5,860 nt of DNA from Candidatus Aminicenantota bacterium (lineage in GTDB: Bacteria; Acidobacteriota; Aminicenantia; UBA2199): the NCBI GenBank assembly GCA_030612495.1, contig JAUWNT010000130.1, positions 1 to 5,860 on the forward strand, in the 5' to 3' direction. Under the pieces are notes generated by a model. That model worked only from the letters and a program-made list of their open reading frames with translations. It did not search any database and was not told the origin of the DNA. The translations under genes and the position numbers were made by a program. This document shows, one piece after another, positions 1 to 4,900 of the stretch (the first letter of the stretch is position 1; each line of letters opens with the position of its first letter).

Positions 1-594
1 GCAGTCACACCAATTCCTCCATACCTATTTGGTTTTAATAAAAAGATCGTTGATTATGATTACAATATAGAAAAAGTCAAGGAACTGCTAAAGAAATCCG
101 GGTTAGAAAATGGTTTTGAATGTTCGCTTTTTTATGAGAAAACTAATACAACGTTGAATAAGATAGCTAATATTCTAACAGAGAACGCCAAACCTTTAAA
201 TGTTTTTATTAAGAAAACCCCATTGGCATTTAATGAAATGTTAAAAAGAGTAGATAGGGGAGAACATGACATGGTTCTTGTAGGATGGATAGCAGGACCT
301 GATCCAGATAGCTTTTTATATCCAACTTTAACAATGAAAAAAGGGAGTAAAAATAGAGCTTTTTATAATAATCCGAAGCTTACATCCATTCTTGAAGAGG
401 CGAGAGAGACATTACAAAAGAAAAAAAGGATTAAGTTATATGAACGAGCACAGGAGATAATTCACAATGATGCACCCTGGAATCCCCTTTTTCATTTAAA
501 ATCAGTTGTTGTTTATAATGAGAGAGTAAGAAATTTATATATTGATGCTAATGGATATTTAATATTTAAATATGTCAAAACAGAAAGCGATTAA
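1..594 (+). CDS. ABC transporter solute-binding protein, family 5 (peptide/nickel type), C-terminal part
   Basis: The frame is open from the first base of the window, so the 5' end is missing and 197 C-terminal residues remain. Family 5 proteins (DppA/OppA/NikA type) are extracytoplasmic receptors that deliver peptides, nickel or sugars to an ABC permease. Visible family landmarks are TPIPPYLFG near window residues 3-11, the YDYN..KVKELLKKSG segment (about 19-35, matching the usual YDP..AK.LL.EAG), GEHDMVLVGWIAGPDPDSFLYP (the conserved GW..D.PDP block, about 87-108), and ERAQEIIHNDAPWNPLFH near the end. The protein ends naturally with the usual beta-strand tail before TAA. The ATG-like or TTG codons inside this frame are internal, not starts. 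pcm begins 2 nt after the stop, which implies co-transcription. The substrate cannot be read from this fragment, and no permease gene is in view. The family call is firm; the ligand is unknown. Confidence 0.9.
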   Translation, partial: AVTPIPPYLFGFNKKIVDYDYNIEKVKELLKKSGLENGFECSLFYEKTNTTLNKIANILTENAKPLNVFIKKTPLAFNEMLKRVDRGEHDMVLVGWIAGPDPDSFLYPTLTMKKGSKNRAFYNNPKLTSILEEARETLQKKKRIKLYERAQEIIHNDAPWNPLFHLKSVVVYNERVRNLYIDANGYLIFKYVKTESD

Positions 595-596
595 AT

Positions 597-1223
597 ATGA
601 GTAAGGATTTTTCTATAGAACAAAAGGTAATGGTTGATAAGCAGATAAAAGCCAGGGGAATCAAAGACAAAAAAGTTATTGATGCTATGTTGAATGTTGA
701 AAGGGATATTTTTATTTCAGATAGAGAAAAAGATTATTCTTATGAAGATGGACCGCTTCCTATTGGTTATGGTCAAACAATATCTCAGCCATACATTGTT
801 GCATATATGACTGAAATGTTAAAATTAAAAGGAAATGAAAGAGTTTTAGAAATTGGAACAGGTTCTGGATATCAAACTGCAATTTTAGCTGAGATAGTTG
901 ATCATGTGTTTACTGTAGAGATAATTGAAGAATTGGGGAAAAAAGCAGAAAACACTCTAATCAATATTATGAATTATTCAAATATAAGTTTCAAAATTGA
1001 AAATGGAAGACAGGGCTGGTTAGAATTTTCACCATTCGATAGAATAATAATTACTGCTTGCCCATATGAATTCCCTGAGAATCTTTTTGATCAGTTAAAA
1101 GAAAATGGGATTGCAGTAGCTCCGGTTGGTGATTATGTTCAAAGATTAATGAGGTATAGAAAATTGAAAGGTAGAATTGTTAAAGAATCTTTAATAGGTG
1201 TCTCTTTTGTTCCTCTTGTATGA
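597..1223 (+). CDS. pcm: Protein-L-isoaspartate O-methyltransferase
   Basis: Cytosolic repair enzyme that transfers a methyl group from S-adenosylmethionine to the abnormal carboxyl of L-isoaspartyl residues in aged proteins, starting their conversion back to aspartate. Its 208 residues match the usual bacterial length. The PLPIGYGQTISQPYIVAYM block (about 53-71) holds the family's TISQP signature with S63. SAM motif I is VLEIGTGSGYQTAIL (83-97), followed by the acidic VEIIEEL (107-113) expected to bind the ribose. FDRIIITACPYEFPENLF (147-164) and NGIAVAPVG (170-178) are the post-motif elements, and the C-terminus ends in the typical SFVPLV. The start at 597 lies 2 nt after the solute-binding protein stop. 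Only a weak GAAAG about 9 nt upstream could act as a ribosome site, so translational coupling is likely. An alternative Met is at residue 12, but the N-terminal helix EQKVMVDKQIKARGI favours the upstream start. The stop overlaps the next gene as ATGA. Confidence 0.96.
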   Translation: MSKDFSIEQKVMVDKQIKARGIKDKKVIDAMLNVERDIFISDREKDYSYEDGPLPIGYGQTISQPYIVAYMTEMLKLKGNERVLEIGTGSGYQTAILAEIVDHVFTVEIIEELGKKAENTLINIMNYSNISFKIENGRQGWLEFSPFDRIIITACPYEFPENLFDQLKENGIAVAPVGDYVQRLMRYRKLKGRIVKESLIGVSFVPLV

Positions 1224-1654
1224 AAAAAATAATTAGTATATTTATAATTTTTTATAGCTCTTTTTTGATTTACGGAGATACAAAATTGGTTTCATTATTT
1301 ATAGGCTCAAATAAATTTATTGTTGAAGTTGCTGATAGTGAGGAAGCAAGAATTAGAGGATTGATGTTCAGAGAATCAATCCCGGATAATTATGGTATGT
1401 TATTTGTATTTGATGAAGAGAATATACGTAGTTTTTGGATGAAAAATACTCTTACCTATCTTGACATTATTTATTTAAATAAAAACAAGCGAATTGTGGA
1501 TATGTATATAAATGTACCTCCCTGCAAAAATGATCCCTGCAAAAATTATATATCAGCTGAACCTGCTAAATATGTATTAGAATTAAAGGGAAATAGAGTG
1601 AAAGACCTAAACTTGAAAAAAGGCGATTTTATATTCTTTGTTTTCGATAATTAA
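1220..1654 (+). CDS. Secreted DUF192 family protein
   Basis: A 144-residue protein of the DUF192 family (PF02643), whose biochemical role is not established. Residues 1-19 form a signal peptide: KK, then a hydrophobic stretch IISIFIIFYSSFLIYG, with likely cleavage before D20. No cysteine is placed for a lipoprotein, so the mature protein is probably exported in soluble form. Family landmarks are VEVADSEEARIRGLMFR (35-51), GMLFVFD (59-65), FWMKNTLTYLDIIYL (72-86), PCKNDPCKNY (101-110) with the two cysteines C102 and C107 common in this family, and YVLELKGN (118-125). The mature length fits a single complete domain. The ATG overlaps the pcm stop (ATGA) and has no Shine-Dalgarno sequence, so translation is probably coupled to pcm. 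The family assignment is secure; nothing in the context reveals the function. Confidence 0.92.
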   Translation: MKKIISIFIIFYSSFLIYGDTKLVSLFIGSNKFIVEVADSEEARIRGLMFRESIPDNYGMLFVFDEENIRSFWMKNTLTYLDIIYLNKNKRIVDMYINVPPCKNDPCKNYISAEPAKYVLELKGNRVKDLNLKKGDFIFFVFDN

Positions 1655-1659
1655 ATTTG

Positions 1660-1785
1660 ATGGGAAAATTATCCTTTATTTATGTTTTGTTAAGAGTAAT
1701 CTTTTTTCATTTTATTTATTTGATGTCAATTAAAATCAAGGTTTCCTTATTAGTCAATAGTTTTGGCGAAAAAGCAAATATATAG
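1660..1785 (+). CDS. Possible 41-residue membrane-type small ORF (doubtful)
   Basis: An ATG 5 nt after the DUF192 stop opens a 41-codon frame ending in TAG. The product would have a short N-terminus (MGKLS), one hydrophobic stretch of about 18 residues (FIYVLLRVIFFHFIYLM), and a polar tail ending FGEKANI, as in a single-pass small membrane protein. No ribosome binding site precedes it. T-rich noncoding DNA readily gives Phe/Ile/Leu-rich frames by chance, and the length is not exceptional. It is recorded because it continues directly from the operon and lies upstream of the likely terminator, so it would be transcribed. Confidence 0.15.
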   Translation: MGKLSFIYVLLRVIFFHFIYLMSIKIKVSLLVNSFGEKANI

Positions 1786-1800
1786 CTGTATTACGGATAT

Positions 1801-1826
1801 AAAAAATGTGCAAACCATTAAGGTTT
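1801..1826 (-). terminator. Possible intrinsic terminator for the nadK operon
   Basis: AAACC (1812-1816) and GGTTT (1822-1826) form a perfect 5-bp stem with a 5-nt loop. Read on the minus strand, the stem is followed after 5 nt by six T residues (plus-strand A run 1801-1806). It would stop minus-strand transcripts about 100 nt after nadK. The stem is short and the T run is not flush, so support is modest. Confidence 0.25.
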
Positions 1827-1855
1827 AACTCCTGTAAAGCTTAGGTGTTTTTTTT
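1827..1855 (+). terminator. Likely intrinsic terminator of the solute-binding/pcm/DUF192 transcript
   Basis: AACTCCT (1827-1833) pairs with AGGTGTT (1843-1849) around a 9-nt loop with one T-T mismatch. The 3' arm runs directly into eight T residues (1848-1855), the pattern of a Rho-independent terminator for plus-strand transcription. An alternative pairing of ACC..TAAG (1814-1822, 2-nt bulge) with CTTAGGT (1840-1846) ends at the same T tract. The stem is weak, but position and T tract fit. It lies about 170 nt after the DUF192 stop. Confidence 0.5.
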
Positions 1856-1891
1856 AAGTAAGTTTTCCACATTATTTATGAAATATGTTTG

Positions 1892-1926
1892 AAAAAATTT
1901 TAGAAATTTTATTAGTATTATACTAA
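1892..1926 (-). terminator. A+T-only hairpins at the end of nadK (weak terminator candidate)
   Basis: Two small inverted repeats follow one another on the minus strand. TTAGTA/TACTAA (1912-1917 and 1921-1926, 3-nt loop) overlaps the nadK stop codon. AAAATTT/AAATTTT (1894-1900 and 1904-1910, 3-nt loop) then runs into a short T tract. Both have almost no G-C pairs. They could protect the 3' end or assist termination, but such repeats also arise easily in DNA this rich in A+T. Confidence 0.2.
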
Positions 1927-2771
1927 ATTCCCCAGTTTAATTTTTCTGAAAGGAGTTTATAGTAGTTCATATCAATGGATTCAATTATTTTTAATTTTTT
2001 ATTATAAATGTTTACTTTGAAAATGTCATTTACTAACATTGGAATTACTTCCTGACCGTCGATTGTTAAATATACTCCATTAGTATCAGATAGCAATTTG
2101 ACTTTTATTTGAGAATTGTCAGGTATAATAATTGGTCTGAAGGTGAATGAATGAGGGCATATTGGTGTTACAATTATTCCTTTGACATCTGGGGTAACTA
2201 TTGGTCCTCCTGCAGAAAGAGAGTATGCTGTTGAGCCTGTAGGTGTTGATATTATAAGACCATCTGCTCTAATTTCAGAAACTCTAAGTTTGTTTATTTC
2301 AAGGAGTAATTTAATAATTCTTGAAATATTGCCTTTACTTGCAACAACATCATTCAATGCAATGTATTTTTCCCCTTTGAAATCAATCTCAAGTAATTTT
2401 CTTTCAGATATTCTCAATTTCCCATAAAAAATTTGATGCAAGTACGTGTCAACCAGGTCTTTGTTTAGCTCAGTTAAAAATCCGAGTGTTCCCAGATTAA
2501 AACCTGCAATAGGGATCTGATTTTCAACTGCTTGCTTTGCAACTGACAGGAATGTTCCATCTCCACCTATTAAAATTATAATATCTGAATAATCAGCAAT
2601 TTTTTCTCTTGGAATATCACTTTTTAGATTTAATAAATTTGCAGCAATCTTTTCAAGAATAATTTCAACTTTAAGCTCTTTAAGTGTTTCATAAGCTCTT
2701 TTTAAATGAGAAGTAACATTGTTATGAGGTTTTACAACAATTCCAGCTTTTTTAAATTTTAATTTCATCAT
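1923..2771 (-). CDS. nadK: NAD kinase
   Basis: Phosphorylates NAD with ATP (or polyphosphate in some members) to make NADP, the only known route to NADP; the enzyme is cytosolic and multimeric. Its 282 residues are typical for bacterial NadK. The catalytic GGDGT is at 69-73 (D71), followed by GFNLGTLGFLTEL (90-102). The substrate-binding ND pair is at 140-141, the glycine-rich ADGLIISTPTGSTAYSLSAGGPIV at 169-192, TPICPHSF at 202-209 and DGQ at 238-240. All main family motifs are present. The gene starts inside the last codons of tlyA (20-nt overlap, different frame). There is no Shine-Dalgarno sequence before the ATG ATG pair; the second Met is an equally good start, shortening the protein by one residue. 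The tight overlap suggests translational coupling to tlyA. The same tlyA-nadK order is known in mycobacteria (tlyA-ppnK-recN), so the pairing is an old one. Confidence 0.97.
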   Translation of the reverse strand: MMKLKFKKAGIVVKPHNNVTSHLKRAYETLKELKVEIILEKIAANLLNLKSDIPREKIADYSDIIILIGGDGTFLSVAKQAVENQIPIAGFNLGTLGFLTELNKDLVDTYLHQIFYGKLRISERKLLEIDFKGEKYIALNDVVASKGNISRIIKLLLEINKLRVSEIRADGLIISTPTGSTAYSLSAGGPIVTPDVKGIIVTPICPHSFTFRPIIIPDNSQIKVKLLSDTNGVYLTIDGQEVIPMLVNDIFKVNIYNKKLKIIESIDMNYYKLLSEKLNWGI

Positions 2772-3528
2772 ATATTATTTTATCACTAATTGACTCTTTT
2801 TTTCCATTATCTAAAAGAAAAAAGTATTCTTGATTACCTTTTCTACCTTTAATACCAGCTTCAGTAAAAGCGATTACTGAAAAATTTAAATTTTCTATTT
2901 TTTTCTTTAAATCAAGTAATATATTGATTTTATCTTCTTTTTTCCTTATAATGCCTCCCTTTCCAACCATTGTTCTTTTTCCTTCAAATTGCGGTTTAAC
3001 TAAAGTTAGAATTATTGATTTTTTAAATATTTTTAAAGCTGGGATTATCTTAGTTATTGATATAAAAGAGAGATCCATTATTATCAGATCAGGTTCAAAA
3101 TCAATGTCAGATTTTTTTAAATAACGGGCATTTTTTTTTATTAGTTTCAGTTTTTTATTTTTTTTTAGATTATAGTCTACTTGATCAATGTTAACATCAA
3201 TACCTGTTACTCTATATGCTCCATTTTTTAAAACATAATCTGAAAAACCACCTGTTGAAATTCCAATATCAACTATTTTTAAGCCTTTTGGGTCTATTGA
3301 AAAATCTTTAAAAGCTTTTTTTATTTTATAAGCACCCCTTGATACGTAAGGATGTCTTTTATTTATCGTAATTTTAGATTCAGGGGAAACTTCTTTATAA
3401 GCTTTATAAACCACCTGTTCATCAACAATAACTTCACCTGCCATAATAAGAGCACAAGCCTCTTCTTTGGAAGAGGTTAAACCTCTTTTAACGAGTTCTA
3501 TATCAAGTCTATCCCTTTTTTTTTTCAT
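2752..3528 (-). CDS. tlyA: TlyA family rRNA (cytidine-2'-O)-methyltransferase
   Basis: SAM-dependent enzyme that 2'-O-methylates cytidines at the ribosomal subunit interface (23S C1920, and in the longer type also 16S C1409, E. coli numbering); older annotations call it hemolysin A. Its 258 residues comprise an N-terminal S4 RNA-binding domain (RLDIELVKRGL...AGEVIVDEQVV, about 7-55), the linker KRHPYVSRGAYK (57-68), and a Rossmann methyltransferase with motif I DIGISTGGFSD (87-97). The K-D-K-E catalytic set is visible as K68, D152 in MDLSFIS, K178 in LVKPQFE and E234 in GRKGNQEYF. The start aligns with that of the mycobacterial enzyme (full N-terminal basic stretch), and about 22 residues follow EYF; both features fit the longer type II form, by inference. 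The 18 nt upstream contain no G or C, so there is no Shine-Dalgarno site. Ten A residues follow the ATG. The gene lies 18 nt after the response regulator and overlaps nadK by 20 nt. Confidence 0.95.
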   Translation of the reverse strand: MKKKRDRLDIELVKRGLTSSKEEACALIMAGEVIVDEQVVYKAYKEVSPESKITINKRHPYVSRGAYKIKKAFKDFSIDPKGLKIVDIGISTGGFSDYVLKNGAYRVTGIDVNIDQVDYNLKKNKKLKLIKKNARYLKKSDIDFEPDLIIMDLSFISITKIIPALKIFKKSIILTLVKPQFEGKRTMVGKGGIIRKKEDKINILLDLKKKIENLNFSVIAFTEAGIKGRKGNQEYFFLLDNGKKESISDKIIYDEIKI

Positions 3529-3535
3529 ATATATT

Positions 3536-3566
3536 ATTATAAAAATTTAGTTTTTTTCTATGTTAA
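3536..3566 (-). promoter_or_regulatory. Promoter-like motif placed for a leaderless tlyA message
   Basis: On the minus strand a perfect TATAAT (3536-3541) sits exactly 7 nt before the tlyA ATG, so a transcript from it would begin at or next to the start codon. A possible -35 element TTAACA (3561-3566) is 19 nt upstream, slightly longer than ideal. The region is nearly all A+T, so chance is a real possibility. Confidence 0.2.
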
Positions 3567-4899
3567 ATTCTTTTATTTTTTTATAAATAGAAGGCCTGGA
3601 AATACCTAAAATTTTAGCACTTTCTTTAATATTAAAATTTGTTGATTTAAGGACATTAAGGATTTGCTTCTCTTCAATTTCTTTTAAACTGGATAAAGGT
3701 TCTTTCTTTTTAAATGATTTTTTTTGTATTATTATGCTGGAAGGTAGATGCTTCATCTTAATTTCCGAGCCAGAAACAAAGAGAGAGATCTCATTAATTA
3801 GGTTTTTTAATTCACGAACATTACCTGGCCATGAATATTGAAGAAAGGTTTCTTTGACCTCATCATCAAACCTTTCAATACGTTTTGACTGAGTAATATT
3901 GGAAATAAAAAGGAAATGCTCAGCAATAGGGATAATATCTGTTTTTCTTTTTCTTAATGGAGGTATATGAATATTAAGCTGCTTAATTCTATAGTATAAA
4001 TCTTTTCTAAAGAGTCCTTTTTTTACGAGTGTTTCTAAATCTTTATTTGTTGCAGCAATTATTCGGGCATTCATCTTTTTTGTTTTAGCGCTTTTTAATG
4101 GGGAGATTTCACCTGATTCAAGAACCCTCAATAATTTTGATTGAATAAGGGGGGATAGTTCGGAAATTTCATCTAAGAATATAGTCCCATTTCCAGCAAG
4201 TATAAATTTACCCGGAAAGGAGGAGGTTGCATCTGTAAATGCTCCTGTTTCGAATCCGAATAGTTCGGATTCTGCCAGAGTGTCTGGAATTGATGCAGAG
4301 TTAATAGTAATTAATGGTTTATTTTTCCTTTTTGATGTATTATGGATAGCACGTGCAAGTAACTCTTTTCCAGTCCCGGTTTCTCCACTAATTAATATTG
4401 TATTATCAAGGTTAGCAATTTTAATTGCCTTTTCTATTATTTTTTTCATTTGAAGGCTTTTGAAAATGATATCTTCGAATTTTGATTTGTCACCCAATTC
4501 AGATATAAGGGTCTGATAATCATTCAGTTTTTTGTTTAATGTTATGTTTTTTTTTACTGTTTCTAAAATCACATCACGTGCAACTGGTTTTTGAAGGAAA
4601 GCAAAAGCTCCCATTTTTATAGCTTCTACTGCTATATCAATAGTTCCTGTTCCTGAGATAATGATCACTCTGTTTTTATATATATTTGATACCTTTCTTA
4701 AAACATCCATACCAGAACCATCTTTTAATGTTATATCTAAAAGAATAAGGTCAAATACATTTTTTTTCAAAGTTTGGATAGCTGTTTCTACTGAGTTTGC
4801 TTCACCGACTTTATACTCTCTTCTTTCAAGAATATTTTTTATTGAATTTCTTAATAAGCTATCATCTTCAACAATTAATATTGAGTCTCTTTTTTTCAT
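3547..4899 (-). CDS. Sigma-54-dependent response regulator, NtrC family (receiver / AAA+ / Fis HTH)
   Basis: A 450-residue transcription activator of the two-component type, complete in all three domains. The receiver (about 5-118) has the acidic pair D12/D13, phospho-acceptor D55 in LILLDITLKDGSG, S82 and K104 in FLQKPV. The AAA+ domain (about 143-375) has Walker A GETGTGKE (172-179), the sigma-54 contact loop as GAFTDA (219-224) instead of GAFTGA, Walker B IFLDE (240-244), N285 in AATN, arginine-finger region LFRKDLYYRI (296-305) and sensor II WPGNVRELKN (357-366). A Fis-type helix-turn-helix closes the protein (KQILNVLKSTNFNIKESAKILGIS, about 411-434). Phosphorylation by the adjacent kinase should trigger oligomerisation and ATP-driven opening of sigma-54 promoters. 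I found no -24/-12 sigma-54 promoter in the window, so its targets lie elsewhere. The start is 1 nt after the kinase stop, with a good AGGGAG ribosome site. The specific regulon cannot be named. Confidence 0.95.
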   Translation of the reverse strand: MKKRDSILIVEDDSLLRNSIKNILERREYKVGEANSVETAIQTLKKNVFDLILLDITLKDGSGMDVLRKVSNIYKNRVIIISGTGTIDIAVEAIKMGAFAFLQKPVARDVILETVKKNITLNKKLNDYQTLISELGDKSKFEDIIFKSLQMKKIIEKAIKIANLDNTILISGETGTGKELLARAIHNTSKRKNKPLITINSASIPDTLAESELFGFETGAFTDATSSFPGKFILAGNGTIFLDEISELSPLIQSKLLRVLESGEISPLKSAKTKKMNARIIAATNKDLETLVKKGLFRKDLYYRIKQLNIHIPPLRKRKTDIIPIAEHFLFISNITQSKRIERFDDEVKETFLQYSWPGNVRELKNLINEISLFVSGSEIKMKHLPSSIIIQKKSFKKKEPLSSLKEIEEKQILNVLKSTNFNIKESAKILGISRPSIYKKIKEFNIEKN

Positions 4900-4900
4900 T

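Noticed and set aside
154..594. Start of the first gene at TTG 154
   Set aside because: The frame is open back to base 1, and the upstream residues carry family 5 binding-protein motifs, so this codon is internal.
1763..1777. TTGGCG...GC resembling a sigma-54 promoter
   Set aside because: The GG and GC elements are 9 nt apart instead of 12, and no gene follows in that direction.
1655..1922. Search for a tRNA, riboswitch, CRISPR or attachment site in the intergenic gap
   Set aside because: No cloverleaf, no spaced direct repeats and no recognisable riboswitch core; only short hairpins and T runs.
2182..2427. 81-codon plus-strand ORF inside nadK
   Set aside because: Exactly antisense to the conserved NadK motifs; no family features and no ribosome site. 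A shadow of the real gene.
2924..3124. 66-codon plus-strand ORF inside tlyA
   Set aside because: Antisense to the TlyA catalytic domain; hydrophobic only because it mirrors Lys/Asp-rich A+T codons.
3131..3166. Runs of nine T inside tlyA as terminators or phase-variation sites
   Set aside because: They encode AAA lysine codons in a conserved, intact frame with no flanking stem; ordinary for such A+T-rich coding DNA.
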